Shown here: piece by piece, positions 33,077-46,176 of the stretch
How positions within the stretch are numbered: the stretch's first letter is position 1
Layout: the number at the start of each line of letters is the position of its first letter
Assembly (NCBI GenBank): GCA_947311845.1
Contig: CAMZMU010000052.1
Location: 137,903,733 to 137,967,732 of the forward strand
Length of the DNA stretch: 64,000 nt
Reading direction: 5' to 3'
Source: Poa pratensis
Taxonomy: Eukaryota > Streptophyta > Magnoliopsida > Poales > Poaceae
Program-made: the position numbers and the translations under genes
The notes under the pieces: model-generated
What the model was told of the DNA's origin: nothing
What the model saw: the letters and a program-made list of their open reading frames with translations, nothing else
The model's database searches: none

Positions 33077-33572
33077 TTACTCCTCCTCACGCAGTAGTTT
33101 CGCTATCTGTGCATTCGATTGACTCTTTAGCTCAATCTCTTGCGCAGATAACAGTCGAACTTCTGCTAATGCCTCTAGAGCATCAATTATCGAGGATATA
33201 TAGTCGTATCTTTTCTTTTTTAAGTAAATCGGTAGTATGACGAGCCCAACCAACGAGGTGTGTGAGTAAAGCACGAATCTTATTGTTCCACCTCTCGATC
33301 GGTGTATCACCAGCAACCGGTCTTTCCCAAATTCTTTTAACCATCTCATGGAACCCCTCACGATGCAACCACCCAAGTTCAAACTTGAAACGTGGTTTAC
33401 ACTGTGGTCTAGGCATGCCAGTGGTCAAAAGAATGGGAGCATGGTCCGACAATACCTCAATATGTTCTCGAGCCCGTACCGACACCAACGGGAACCTAGA
33501 TTCCCAATCAGTATCCATCAGTACACGGTCTAGCTTTTCGTATGTGGGTTCAGGGAGAGAATTATCCCAAGT
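33077..33572 (-). pseudogene. LINE ORF2, end of endonuclease region (copy 1, broken by gap)
   Basis: Frames 33183-33518 and 33077-33382 carry SDHAPILLTTGMPRPQCK, the C-terminal SDH motif of an apurinic-like endonuclease, and a helical linker (EVRLLSAQEIELKSQSN). The N-terminal endonuclease half is missing here only because the sequence ends at the N run; it is present at 58414-58926. Confidence 0.75.
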
Positions 33573-33585
33573 NNNNNNNNNNNNN
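33573..33585. other. assembly gap, 13 N
   Basis: Thirteen undetermined bases separate the two repeat copies exactly. The fixed small size is that of a scaffolder-inserted spacer rather than a measured gap. Confidence 0.99.
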
Positions 33586-34002
33586 TCATTATCTTATCTT
33601 CAAAAATCATGGATGAGCATAAAATAATAGGAAAGGAACTGTGATATTGTCGGACATATATACAGATCTGATGTCAAGTGGGTTGAGCTTGTAGGCAAAC
33701 CTTCTATTTCTTATGCTTTCATATTTATGTATTTTGCAGATGAAAGAGCAAGATACTTTTATACTTCTAATATATACGCGCATAGAGCTTGAGAGATGTG
33801 ATGTCAAGTAGAGGTTGAACTACTTAGATGCAGACCTTTAAAGCTGGAGGTATGTTATGTCAATTAGTGGTTAGGCTAGCTAGAGATGCATACCTTTAAT
33901 GCTTTGCATACTTACCCATTCATGTATTTCCATAACGAAAGTTGACAGAAATGCAGATGGTCGAGATCTCTTACAATGCTTGAGGGCCAAACACCAGAAG
34001 AA

Positions 34003-34114
34003 GAGAACTAGGTGTAGCCAAGGACAACCTGCCGGCTAACTCTAAGGCTCAGCAAATCTGAGTTCCCCCCAACACCAGGAGCCGGCAAGTCATCCTTGGC
34101 TGCATTCCGTTCTC
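34003..34114 (-). ncRNA. MIR169: miR169 precursor hairpin, repeat copy of locus 2
   Basis: The mature sequence is at 34082-34102 and the opposite arm at 34015-34036. The hairpin appears identical to 9194-9305, so it is probably the same locus counted twice. Confidence 0.88.
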
Positions 34115-34262
34115 TGCCTCTTAGCGTATGGCTACCCAGCAGAAGCTTTCCTGGTACCCACACTACAGGTAATTCCCACTCCTTCCCTCTCCCTACCATG
34201 ACTGCTATGCTATCGTGTGCTATGGTATGTAAGTGTGCATTGCCATTGGGTGCGATGGCCTG

Positions 34263-34272
34263 CATTTATAGG
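34263..34272 (-). promoter_or_regulatory. putative TATA box, repeat copy of MIR169 locus 2
   Basis: CCTATAAATG on the minus strand, placed as at 9453-9462. Confidence 0.6.
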
Positions 34273-34309
34273 CATGAGCAAGTTGGACTTGGAATAACAT
34301 GGAAATCAC

Positions 34310-35115
34310 TGCCCAGTGAATTCTTTATTACAAACACCTCATCACAAAGTTTGCCGTTTTTGGGATGAGACATGATGACTCACCAATTGGTTGTCCGCGG
34401 TCTGATGTACATTTTTAATCAAGGATTCGGCATCTTCTGGATTGGTTGGTTGAGACTAGGGATTGAGCATCTGCATGTGGACATGCTGTGAGCGCAGCTC
34501 TGGACTTAGCTAAAATTTATAATTATCGAGAGTTCTTTGTAGTCGATCTCCAAACTTCTTAGAATTGCAAAAACTTGGTATGCAGCTTGTATTGGACTAC
34601 TGGAATTCCATGAACAGTAAGCATTCTCCCTTCGTTTTCAGTATGTTAGTAGGGTCTATTTCACCATGATTTTGGCTAGTATGCTCAGAATTTCAATTGG
34701 CAACCAAATTCCGCAGTAATCAATGCATTGGTCTTCTGTTCTATTGTAGGAAGGACCAAGCTGTGTCATTCTAGAAAGGTAAGGTTGGAACTATTTTTGT
34801 GAACATGCATGTGCCTCTTAGGACTGAAAATGGATGGGAGTATTTGCTCCATCCTGTATTACAATCTAATTACACGAGAAACATAAGTTGTATGGAACAA
34901 TTGCATGCTTTTATTTATCACATCGTGTTTATAAGAAGAAACAGTTGTACGTTTTTTAGAGAAAAGGCCATATGGTCCAGCTTTATTGGAAAGCTCGAAC
35001 CAAGAGTCATCGATATTCTGCTGGGATTACCATTCAATATCGAAATGATACTTTTAAAATAGGATAAGTGCAACTCTTGGCTGGCTTTGCACACAGTCGT
35101 ACTCGTTGCTTTCTA
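34310..35115. other. intergenic DNA, nothing recognised (copy 2)
   Basis: Matches 9500-10306 and, like it, holds no recognisable gene. Confidence 0.4.
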
Positions 35116-35179
35116 CTCCCTCCGTTCCTAAATATAAGATGTTTTAGATGTTACATCTTATATTTGGGAACGGAGGGAG
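35116..35179. mobile_element. short Stowaway MITE (copy 2)
   Basis: Same 64-bp hairpin with TA on both sides (35114-35115, 35180-35181). Confidence 0.95.
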
Positions 35180-35181
35180 TA

Positions 35182-37784
35182 TAAAAAGAAGGGCCGTATT
35201 GCCTTTTTCTCTATAAGATAGTATAAGTGCAAACAATTGATGGAAAAAAATATGTGCCAATCTTTCGTATTAATTCATGCTTGAATCATAGATACAACCA
35301 TTAGATGCATGCATTGAAATAAAGTACTTCATTCTTAGAAGGAAATTCAGGGAACTTTGCTATGGGGATTTGGTTAGTTATATGGAATCGTGGGTGAGGC
35401 CAACATGTCGTTCTCTTATGATACTTTCTGAATCTTTTAGCAGATCTCATATATCACATCAATATCTACCAAGCATGTAAAGATTAGTGAAGTACTATAA
35501 GATTAAGTCAATTTTAAGAATCATAGCAATTCCACTGATGGTGTTTGCTAGGGCCCAATATTTTCAGCAACGCCATAAACAATGTGTCCCCAAAGCAATC
35601 CCAAGTTACATCAACTAGAAAGAGGTGTTGTTTGTGCTCTTGCCGGGACCTACAAAATCAATATAGGTATGGTGGTGGTGATACTGTTTGTCGATGCCTC
35701 GGTGGCCGTTGTTCTTGCACCATTATTCTTTACCATATCCGGCTGGTGGTTCATTTGGAGCATCTGGCAATTGGTTATTTTGGCAGTGCCTTCTCTTTGA
35801 TGGGGGTCCTTTCTCCCATGATTTGATGCCCTGCGTATCTCAATTGGATTGTGTGGTCTCTCCCTCTCTCTCCTACCCCCTAATTTGATTGGTGGACAAT
35901 CTAGTCGTAGGACCTAATGACATGTACTGATGTCTTGTGCAGAGTGCAGAAACCTCGAACTTGAAACCTCAGAACTTGTTCTGTAAAGTTAAGCACTCTC
36001 TCATTGGCTCCTAAAACTTTGGCACTAGCTTGTTCCCTACCGTATATCAGTCGCGACCCTAAATTTCGGAGTTGTGGCAGCTTACATTCGGCAGAGTATA
36101 ACTATCAGGCTGAGTGAAGTGGTCTCGAGTTGATAATATAAGGTTCGATAGAAATTTCAATGAAATTTTATTAATTTTTGCTTCATGGTCAGTGATACTG
36201 AGTTGATTACTTCAACTACTAAAGCTAGCTTGCTTCTTTGTAGGCAATGTATGTAAATACTTATTACAAATTGACGAAGAGAGGTTTTTTTTCAGGTAAG
36301 TTGATGAGGAAAGTTAGGCAGCAGATACCCAATTATTTGGCCAGAGCAAAACCAAAATCGATCAAGTCAGCTGCTGAAAACTGAATACCGGTGAGCTTCT
36401 GAGCTACCCTTTTGCTTCTGAAAACCACGCACCAAATTAGTTGTTCACTGGTATAGTGGTATTCTAGAAAAAAAAAATTAGTTGCTCATTGCCCACAGAT
36501 ACGAAACCCTGGTTCTGTAATCTGCAAGGGTTCTCTGACCTCTCTAATTTTACAGTGGACTTATATGCTGGCCCCTATCACATTGGAGACCACAAAACCA
36601 GTTGATGTCCACATGCACTCGTGAGTGGCTCGGGTATTTTGACTTTAAAAATAGTGGGTCAAATATGGAAATGAGCTTTCACTTGGAATAATCATAGTTC
36701 GATACTGCGGATTTTAATCATTAAAGTGGAAAAACAGGTACGTAAGTACATATTCGTGGGGGAAAGATTTAGGTGGACACACTACTTTGTGGAGAAAAAG
36801 ATTTATTTGGCCTGGGGGGTGCGACAGAGGGTCAAGATATGCTATCACTTGCTACCACTAGTTTTGGGTTTGTCGCTACTGTTAAAGCATAAACGATAAT
36901 TAGTCAAATCCAGCTGGTACATTATGCTTATGAGACCAGAGATCTGCTCCTCTCTTTGCTGGCGCTGAGGCGAGGGCGTCAGTACGGGTACCTTTACTCT
37001 GCACACCCTTGGTCGGCAGAATGCAAAAAACAAATTCGGATCATCTGGTCTCGGGAATTGGATTCTTGAGGGCGTACATGCCGTGCGGTCCGTCCAAAAT
37101 CTGAGAATGCGGCGGCCCTTGGCCTCCACCGGGAGCCGCTTTGATGAACGGCTCCGTCGCCAACGGACCGATCCCATCGGAAGCAGTCCAGTCGGTGAGG
37201 GCTGGCTGGCTTTCTGGTCGCTCTGGTGCCCATCATGTGGCCATCGATTGTTCTTTGACACGTCTCAGGGGAAGGATGACAAGGCACGGCTAGAAAGGTT
37301 ACCAAAGGTGGCCTGCATTCTGCAAGAATCTACGTACACATTCACGTGCACCAATTAGCACTTACGTCCAATTATTAAATCCTCAGAAGAAAGGATGAAT
37401 CGAAATATTGCTGCAAAACTCCGCGCAAAGAACCAACCAGATTGCCACATTGGATAAATAAGGAATATAGAAATAAAAACCGAGATTGGACCAGAGAATG
37501 AGATTATATTATAAGGCTGCAATTGAACGGACCGAGCAAGTTCAAATTCTCCCTCCGTAGTAAAAAGAGAGTAAAATCCATCTACACTATTTTCTTATCC
37601 CAGTGGATTAGTGGTCACTATACTCAGAGACTTAAATTTTCTGTGGCTAATGTTGTTTTGCCACGTGCTACCTCTCGTTTTAAACCGATGTGTCATATGG
37701 TTGATCATTCTGATCAGTCCGCTCGGATAAGTAGGAGCAACGGGTACAAAAGGTGTGGCGCTGGGCGTAACAAATCCTCCAATA
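35182..37784. other. intergenic DNA, nothing firm recognised (copy 2)
   Basis: Matches 10373-12982. The lower GC-rich area at 36845-37358 again has open frames on both strands without family resemblance. Confidence 0.4.
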
Positions 37785-38272
37785 TTCTCTTTGAGGTCTT
37801 TGCATTTTTCATCGCGATTTTGATCACAATCATAGGCTTTCTCATATTCAGTCGGATGAGTTTAGGTAAGACTTTTAAAGAAACTCTCGACGGGAGAATC
37901 GAGTCTATTCAGGAAGAATTGCAGCAATTCTTCAATCCTAACGAAGTAATTCCGGAGGAATCCAATGAACAACAACGATTACTTAGGATCAGCTTGCAAA
38001 TTTGCAGCACTGTAGTAGAATCATTACCAACGGCACGCTGTGCGCCTAAGTGTGAAAAGACAGTGCAAGCTTTGTTATGCCGAAACCTAAATGTAAAATC
38101 AGCAACACTTCTAAATGCCACTTCTTCCCGTCGCATCCGTCTTCAGGACGATATAGTCACATGTTTTCACTTTTCAGTGAGTGAAAGATTTGTATCCGGG
38201 TCTATGTTCAAAGCTTCTACCGTAGAACAAATTCTGCTGTTAATGAGTTTGTTGATGAAATTACAGGAGGCC
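37785..38272 (+). pseudogene. atp4: mitochondrial atp4-derived sequence (copy 2)
   Basis: The atp4 blocks are as at 12983-13465, with NPNEVIPEE and LRISLQICS here against NPNKVIPEE and LRIGLQICS there. In this copy the frame is open from 37523 to 38338 (271 codons) and puts 89 extra residues in front of the membrane segment. Their sequence (many Lys, Arg and Ser near the start) could act as an organelle-targeting presequence, but it matches nothing I know. Three bases (GAG) present in the other copy near 13457 are absent here. Confidence 0.75.
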
Positions 38273-38412
38273 ATGTTGAAGAAGCGGAAACTGAAGAGGA
38301 GTAGGCCATGGCAGAGGAGGAGGCAGAGAAAGATTTGAAGAAGATAGACCGAGAGGGAGTGAGGAAAGTTGGACCAACTGATCATCATAATGGGTTTGTC
38401 TATGTCACTGTT

Positions 38413-38464
38413 TGTAACACCCCGGCCCACCCCCGGGCCGGGCCTGTTACATTTGGTATCAGAG
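38413..38464 (+). mobile_element. LTR-end/primer-site remnant (copy 2)
   Basis: LTR-like 38413-38451 plus the tRNA-Met primer site 38454-38464, as at 13606-13657. Confidence 0.45.
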
Positions 38465-38466
38465 GG

Positions 38467-41142
38467 CTGGGCCTGTTACACTGTTGTAATTGGGATGGTT
38501 TTGAAGCTTGTAGTTGTGTTGTTTTTAATTTTGGTTGTGGCTCTATTGGTAGTGTTAAAACGTAAGATTTTTTTGGAAATGTAAATGTTGTTTTGTATAG
38601 GTGTTGCGTGAATTGAAAATAAAAGGTGAAGTTCGGTGCTAGACTGCATGTGTATGAATGTTTTTTTTTGTAAGTGCAATCATGCGTTGTTGTAGACACC
38701 GAACAAAAACTGAACTTTACAACATTGTTGAAAATGAACTTAAACTGAATTTAAGTGTGCAACAATTGGCGACATTTGTTAAAAATAAACTTGACGTCAT
38801 GATCAGGAATTATCACCATTGCAACACTTGACAACATCATGGCAGTGTCAATCCAAAATCATTATCATCCAGGATATATATTGCCGATTCCTATGGCCAT
38901 GATGAGCAAAACAGGACAACATGACCAGTTTAGCAAATGTTACATTAATCAAGACTAGATCAAAACATCCAGTACTTTAGCAACAATACAAAACCATCAT
39001 CCACGACAAAGTTCCAGACCAGAAACTTGGTATATTTCGTTTAGCATCAGTACACAACATCTACAATTATAGAGGGATAAACTAACAACTAACGTACGAT
39101 GATGATAGTTCATGCTCCCAAAACATCAAACATTCATGTTCTCTTGGCATGCTTCGCATGTTGTGGCTCAGGTACTAAAAAAGTTGGTGTCGTCTTGTTT
39201 TTTTTTGCTTACTGGATGCTAACTTTTCTTCTCTTCATTAGTATTGCAACCAATCTTTTCTTCCATCAAGCTTCTTCCTTCCTCTCTTGTACCTCACCTT
39301 TTTTTTTGTGCCTGCTCATTCTTTCTCTGCTTTGCCTCATCCATCTTAGCTTCTTTTTGTGTTGTTTTCTTTGACTATGTGTTAGTAGTTCCCCTTGAAC
39401 TATGGCCCCATAGCAGTAGCTAGATGACACACACTGTCTCATTTTTTTTCAATACAAAGGTCTCATGAGCTGCCCTAAATGATGAATATCTATCTAATGT
39501 GATAAATGTTGTGTTTTTGTTGGGATATGATGAATTATCACTTTATGATCAAATGTACTCATGAATTATATTGATATCTATGATGTTATATTGACGCATT
39601 ATTCATAGTCATATATGCTCTCCGACTGTTTGTCTGCTCCTCTGACCAAGTATGCTGCTTAGATCTTCAAAGGGAGTGGTGCATGATAGTGGGTTCAACC
39701 CTGCATTACTCTATATCTCGGTGACAGAAAGGGACAAGACAAGCAATTTGCTTTTGCTGCTAAGGGTAAAACAACGGTTATTACACCACACTTGGATGGT
39801 TGTTTCTAATGTTTACATCATGTCATCTTACTTAAGCCAATACTCTGTTTGAATGAACTTAATTGTTAGAGATGCATGATTGATAGCGCTATTAGTTATA
39901 GATGATGTTGGATTAACGGCCTAGCTGAAATTTGTCTTTTTATATTAGATAGAAACATACATCAATCTGATTACTATTTGTTTTTCAACTATTTTTCACA
40001 CTTTTCTAATACTAGTTCATCGCCAAAGCTGAAATTTCTACTTCCATATTATATTTTGGTACTCATGGTTTCTTTATTCAACAACTTTTTATTACATTCG
40101 TGTATTCTACACAATCTGTTGCAGACGCTCTTGGGCGGCACTGTACCACCACCGCTTTAAACAAAGCCAACAACCTTTCAAGCGAAAGAATAACAATAAA
40201 ATAGATGTATTTTTCTATATTATGCACCATCGCATCTGACAGTTTACAAAAAGAAAGAAGAAAAGCTTGCAAACTCAGCAACTTTGACATCATACACACC
40301 GTCGTTCCACACCAAATATGTCCTATTAACTTTGGCCTAGCTCTTTTGGCGACTTACAAACCAAGCCGCCCCTCCTCAGATTTCTCCATAAGCTGCCCAA
40401 CTATATGGACCTTCTTAACTAGTTATGGGCAAACTTTGCTACGGTGGTAGAAAAACAACCAGAGAATCAGTTTAGGATTACGTACCATTTCTGAACTCAT
40501 CACTTGCAGGAGGGAATTTTTTGAAATGTTCTTTTGAATTGTGTCATAGGGAATGTTGATGCTGAAGGAAGCGTGCGTGATGTGAAGTATTTTCCGCTAG
40601 GTATGACTCTTTGACGCAAACATTTATCAGAAAATCAAAGTACTACATATAAAAATTTCAAGGATTGATGATAATCACGCGGTGCGGAACAAGTTAGGAC
40701 GATCATGTGGACGCGATGAAAAGTAGGATGAATCATCATCATCACCAATTCAGACTTAATACTAGTAAGGAAATGAAGATTAATATGCTTAAATATTGGA
40801 ATATGATTATTTAAGAACTATAGGGTTTAAAATAAATTAAATAGAAGCTACTGAGTAGAAGTTGTGCAGGTTCGTCACCTTGCCAATTGATGGCCCACTA
40901 CAACCGAGAGGCCCATAATCGGCCCGCCTCCCACCCTCGTCGCCTCTACCAAACACATCGCTCAAAAAAAAATCCACTCCGAACAAAATGACACGCCGGC
41001 CAGAGACGCCGGCCAGAGCTGACCACAAACCCCCACCTCTCCTTCGGCGTATTCATTGAGCACTTTTCCAGCTTCCCACCTGCATCAAGATTAGATCTTC
41101 TAGAGCTTGACGGGCGGTGCGCCGGTGCCGCGGTGGGGGGAG
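38467..41142. other. AT-rich intergenic DNA, nothing recognised (copy 2)
   Basis: Matches 13660-16337; no gene identified. Confidence 0.45.
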
Positions 41143-41156
41143 ATGGCGGCGGGGTG
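41143..41156 (+). pseudogene. first codons of the split short frame (copy 2)
   Basis: ATG at 41143 runs into the GGGTG target copy at 41152-41156 and continues after the gypsy element at 46798. Confidence 0.3.
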
Positions 41157-41469
41157 TGTAACCCACTCGATCTATCTCACAGAGTTTAGATACAGGATTA
41201 CGATACAATCAGCGTCACGCTGATGAATTGATTCGACGAACTCAGTTCATCCAGAGAAGAGGTTGGAGAGGAACATATCCCGATGGGGATTCAGTTTACA
41301 GGTTAATTCAGTGATGACTCTCTCCTCACACAGCCGTGGCTTAACACGCCGCTTGTCCTGGTTCCGCCGTCGTCTCAGCTGGGTTGGGTCCTTGTTGGGC
41401 TTCTCGCATCCTCTGCCGGCCCATGGACCGTCTCTTGCTCGTCAAGGCTTGGCGTACTGTGCCGTGACA

Positions 41470-43978
41470 ATACCCTCCCCTGGAAAAACAGCTTGCCCCC
41501 AAGCTGGAGCTTCTGGGAATGCATCGACCGCCATATACAAGTTCTCCCAGGTATGCAGGCATCGTGCTCCACCGAACACGTACCTGTGGTTGCAGCTTGC
41601 GCCTTTTCTTGATCATCCTCTCTTCTAAAATTTCTTAAGGTTGCGCTTGTGTTCCCAGGTCCAATAATGCCACCATCATCACACACTTGGTCATTTGGCT
41701 TCAGTGCTTTCTTTAACAACGAGACATGCACCACAGGGTGTATCCTTGATTTCTCTAGTAATTGCAGCTTATAAGAGACATTTCCCACTCGCTGGATCAC
41801 TTGATATGGCCCGAAGTACTTGAAACTCAATTTGTGAGACGAGCGTGGCATGAGAGATTGTTGCACATAGGGCTGTCGGCGCAAATAGACAAAGTCCCCC
41901 ACTGCAAACGAGCGTTCCACTCGTTTTTTGTTTGCTTGATGTGTCATGCGCTGTATAGCTCTCTCTCGAGATGCTGCTTGATCACAGGAATCATGACATG
42001 TCTTTCTTGCAACCATTCCGCCAGATCAGTACTTGTTGGTGCATCTCCCGGTTCATGCCAAAATGTCTCGGCTTACGCCCATAGAGTACCTCAAAAGGTG
42101 ATTTCCCCAGTGATGAGTGGAAGGTTGTATTATACCAATACTCTGCTTGCGAAATCCATTTCGACCACTGGTTCGGATGAGCATTGACCAAGCATCTGAG
42201 GTATGTTTCCAAGCATTGGTTCAACCTTTCGGTCTGTCCATCGGTTTGAGGGTGGTAAGATGAATTCAGGTTCAATGTAGTGTCAGCCAATTTGAACAGT
42301 TGTTGCCAAAACGTGCTTGTGAATACCTTATCTCGATCAGAGATAAGCACCTGAGGCATGCTATGCAATTTGTAAACATTGTCCAAGAATAACTGCGCCA
42401 CTGTAGCTGTTGTAAAGGGATGCTTTAGGGGAATAAAATGCCCGTACTTTGTAAATTTGTCGATTACCACCAAAATGGTGTCGAACTTCCCAGATACTGG
42501 CAATCCCTCGATAAAATCCATGCTTACTGTATGCCAAGCTTCAGGTGGCACTTTAAATGGTTGCAGCATCCCTGGCTTTCTGGTGTGTTCAGGTTTAGCT
42601 TGTTGACAGATTCGACACTGTTGGACAAATTGCTGCACATCTTGCCACATCCCTGGCCATGAAAAGATTTGCTTAATTTTGTGGAACGTCGGCAGTACTC
42701 CAGAGTGTCCCCCCAATCCACTGTTGTGCAATGCTTGCATGATTGCTTGTTGAGCTTCTTCGTGTGTTCCCAGCCAAATCTTCCCATGGTGCCGTATCAC
42801 ACCTGTTGCAATAAGTATCCATTTTCATCAGGACTATGAAGACTGAGCTCACTGAGCAACTTCTGTGCCTGTGGGTTTTTGTGGTACCCTTCAGTCACAA
42901 TTTCCAACCATCTGGGATAAACTGCCGAAGCTGCTAGCATTTCAGTTGTGTCCCCTGTCCTGCGAGACAAAGCATCGGCCGCCTTGTTAGTGATCCCTTT
43001 CTTATACACTATTTTGTATTGCAATCCCAGCAACCTAAAGAACGCCTTCTGTTGAATTTTTGTGTTGAACCGATGGTCTCCCAAATGCACCAAGCTTTGC
43101 TGGTCCGTGTGTATCACAAAGGGTTGTTGCTGAAGATACGCCTTCCATTTGTCCAATGCTAACAGAATTGCCATGCATTCTTTGTCATAAGTCGATAATG
43201 ACAGATTCTTGGGACCCAGCGCCTTGCTCAGATAGGCGAGCGGGTGTCCTTGCTGTATCAGCACCGCCCCCACGCCATAAGCTGATGCATCAGTCTCGAC
43301 AACAAATTCAACATCAAACATAGGCAATGCCAATACAGGAGCATGTTTTAATGCTTTTTTTAAGCTTGAAAGGCTTCCTCTGCATACTTGTTTTTTTTTT
43401 GACACCCATTACCGTAGGGGAATTCCCTACGGTGTAATTCCTCAGCATACTTGTTCTAGATGAATGGCACCCCTTTCTTTAACAAAGCTGTTAGAGCCTT
43501 TGCCAACAGACCAATTTTTGTATGAACTTCCTATAGTACCCCGCCAAACCCAAGAATGCTCGGAGTTCTTTGATATTCATTGGGCGCGGCCATTGCTTAA
43601 CTGCAGCTATTTTTCTGGGTCGGTAGCCACTCCATTTGCACCGATGATGTGGCCCAGGTACTCCAATGATTTTTGAGCAAATGAACACTTCGATTTCTTC
43701 ACAAACAATTTGTTTGCTGCCAGCAGTTCAAACACCTGCTTGAGATGATCTGCATGCTGTTGTAGGGTTTGACTGTAGATAAGTATGTCATCAACAAACA
43801 CGAGCACAAATTTTCGAATCACTGAGGCAAAGATGATGTTCATAGCAGACTGAAAAGTGGCTGGGGCACAAGTGAGCCCAAATGGCATCACTCTGAACTC
43901 GTAATGTCCACTATGTGTGCGGAATGCTGTTTTGTGCTCATCGCTCTCTACCATCCTTATATGATGATAGCCCGACTA
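41470..43978 (-). pseudogene. gypsy pol, second half (copy 2)
   Basis: Same domains as 16665-19173. Here RNase H/integrase is split into three frames (43405-42797, 42800-41991, 42016-41375) by single- or two-base indels near 42803, 42052 and 41966 that are absent from copy 1. The shared lesions are the stop at 43976-43978 and the 52-bp insertion. Confidence 0.9.
43393..43444 (-). mobile_element. 52-bp poly(A)-tailed insertion in gypsy pol (copy 2)
   Basis: Flanked by GCATACTTGTT at 43382-43392 and 43445-43455, with the same hairpin. Confidence 0.7.
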
Positions 43979-45261
43979 CAGGTCCAATTTTGTGAAGAAT
44001 TGCGCTCCTGACAGCTCATCCAATAGTTCTTCAACCACGGGCATAGGGTATCTGTCCTTGATGGTTATTGAATTCAACTGTCTATAATCAATGCAAAGTC
44101 TCCAGCTGCCATCCTTCTTTTTAACAAGTAAAACCGGTGAGGCAAATGGGCTTCGACTCATTCTGATAATGCCATTTCTCAGCATTTCTTTCACTTGTTT
44201 TTCAATCTCATCCTTTTGTTGAGGCGTATACCTATAAGGTTTCACATGTACTGGATGCACCCCAGGCATGAGTTTGATGTTGTGATCATAAGATCGATGA
44301 GGCGGCAACCCTTTCGGTTCCTCGAAACATGGAGTGAAATCCTCCAGTATTTTGAGAATGGGCTCAGGTAAAGGTTGTTCTGTGTTGTCACTCATCACTG
44401 AACACAGTTGCACGACTTGGGCAAATCCACCCTCCTGAATTAACTGTTTTATCTCTGCTTGTGTTATTGGTTCACAACTAGTCACATCATCACGTATGCC
44501 TTTTAATGTTATCCTGACCCCATTATGTTTGAATCTCATCTTCTTATGCCAGTCGATCCACATTTTACCAATGTCTGCTAACCAATCCATTCCGAGAACA
44601 ACATCATATCCTGGTATGGAAAACACTCGAAGGTCAGTTGTAAACTCATTGTCTTGACACTGCCATTTCACTTTGGGTACTGCTGTATCACAGCTCGATC
44701 TACCCCCATCCGCTACAGATACCGTGACTTTTGGCACTTTCTTGATTGGCAGGGCCAATTGCTCAGCTGTGTTCTTGCTAATAAAGCTGCATGTGCTACC
44801 CGAGTCGACTAAGATCAACACTTGTTTGCCTTGCATGGTACCAAGCAGCCGGATCGATTTTTTGTGGGTTGTTCCTGCTGTGGCATGGTATGATAGCATA
44901 CTTAGCAATTCATCATCAGTGCTGTCAGGGATGTCCTCTGATTCAGAGTCAGACCCTTGCTGCATTATTTCCAACAATTCTTTTACCACATTGATCAACA
45001 TGTCTTGGAACATCTGTGACCAGGCTGAAATTTTTCACCACATTTAAAGCATTCTCCTCTTGCTTTCCTCTGAGCTCGGAGTGACACCAACTTATCCTCC
45101 CATGGAGGTTTTTGGTCTTGCCTCTTTTTCTCCTCTGGCGCTGAACTCAGTACACCTTTCTGTTGATGATACTGGGGAGGTGACCCTCTATGATCATTTT
45201 TAAATTTGCTAGATAAATAGCTCCTTGTTTCCTCCAACATTTCCTCTCGAGTCTCAGCCAA
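43976..45261 (-). pseudogene. gypsy gag end, protease and RT start (copy 2)
   Basis: Protease and RT blocks as in copy 1 lie at 43976-45013. A one-base loss near 45001 moves the zinc knuckle [14 protein letters not shown] into a separate frame (44995-45261). That frame also shows the gag linker hidden by an indel in copy 1. Confidence 0.9.
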
Positions 45262-45308
45262 TGAAAATGCTATATCTACTGTCTTGGGCTTGTGTAGCCT
45301 GATTGCTT

Positions 45309-46176
45309 TCTATATTTCCTGTTTCAAGCCACTCACAAATTTGGTAACAAAGAAGGCTTCATCGTAGTGTTTGTTGTGCACCAAAACCTTGTGTCGCAAC
45401 TCTTCAAATTGTTGATAATATTTCTCCACTGAATCTGTCTGCTTACATCGTTCCAATGATTCCAAGTATCTTTGATGTCTGTCTTGCCAAACTTGCTATG
45501 CACTACTACCACAAGCTCCTCCCAGCTTTCAATCTCATGCTCTGCTTCATATGTTTGAAGCCACAGAGCTGTCTTACCTCGAAAATGCATGGTTGCAAAA
45601 CTAGCCCATGTCTCCCTTGATACATTATACAGACTGAAGTATTTTTTAGCTACAGCTCGCCACCACTTGGGATTTTCTCCATCAAATTTTGGGAAGTCAG
45701 TCTTCGGCATTCGCTGGCTGTTGCCCCCATGATGACTGAGATTCATTCTGCTCTCCAGAATAGTACTGCCATCTATGTCATCTCCTTGATACGATTGCTC
45801 TCCAATATCAAACTGCACAGGTGTGTTCGGAAATGACCTGCGGTTGCGTGGCAATGGAGCCGCAGCCACTCTACTTGCCTGCGCCGTTACGCCTGTCTCT
45901 GCATCTGGCACTGCATCGCCTGCTCATGGTGTGGTTACCTCATTACTTGACCGAGCCGAATCCAGTAGGGTTACTCGATTACCCATCTCCGTCATCGTCC
46001 TCTGCAGGGATCCAACTGCTCCATCTACCTTCGGCATCCAACTGCTCAATCCTTGAAGAGTTTCTAATTGACTTGAGCGATTCCGCCACCGATGTTCCTT
46101 GAGCCTTCAACTCCCCCAACTCGGACTGCACCTTGTCCATCACCGCCGCCGCCACCATCGCCTCCGATTGACACAC
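45309..46176 (-). pseudogene. gypsy gag, fragmented (copy 2)
   Basis: Here the gag N-terminus and core are fused in one frame (45333-45911), because the run of C near 45727 has one more base than in copy 1. The C-terminal part is shifted by a missing T near 45484. Together the two copies show that the underlying gag is less broken than either one suggests. Confidence 0.8.

Larger units (their letters stand above)
8774..33572 (+). repeat. 24.8-kb direct repeat, copy 1
   Basis: Sequence from TCATTATCTTATCTTC at 8774 to ATTATCCCAAGT at 33572 reappears base for base, apart from sparse differences, at 33586-58378. The offset is 24812 at the start and 24806 at the end, so net indel length is only 6 bp. 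It contains MIR169 locus 2, the MITE, the atp4-like sequence, the gypsy element, both HKT genes and most of a LINE. It stops abruptly at the N run, in the middle of the LINE endonuclease region, so its right end is a sequence break and not a biological boundary. Confidence 0.97.
28730..33572 (-). mobile_element. LINE, cut by the assembly gap (copy 1)
   Basis: A non-LTR retrotransposon read on the minus strand. Only the 3' two thirds are present because the sequence stops at the N run. In minus order from the gap: the end of the endonuclease (SDHAPIL), the reverse transcriptase start (KAPGPDGFPVEFYQ near 32740), the solo LTR insertion, and the reverse transcriptase palm. The exact 3' end is uncertain because no poly(A) or target duplication could be identified. 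Confidence 0.8.
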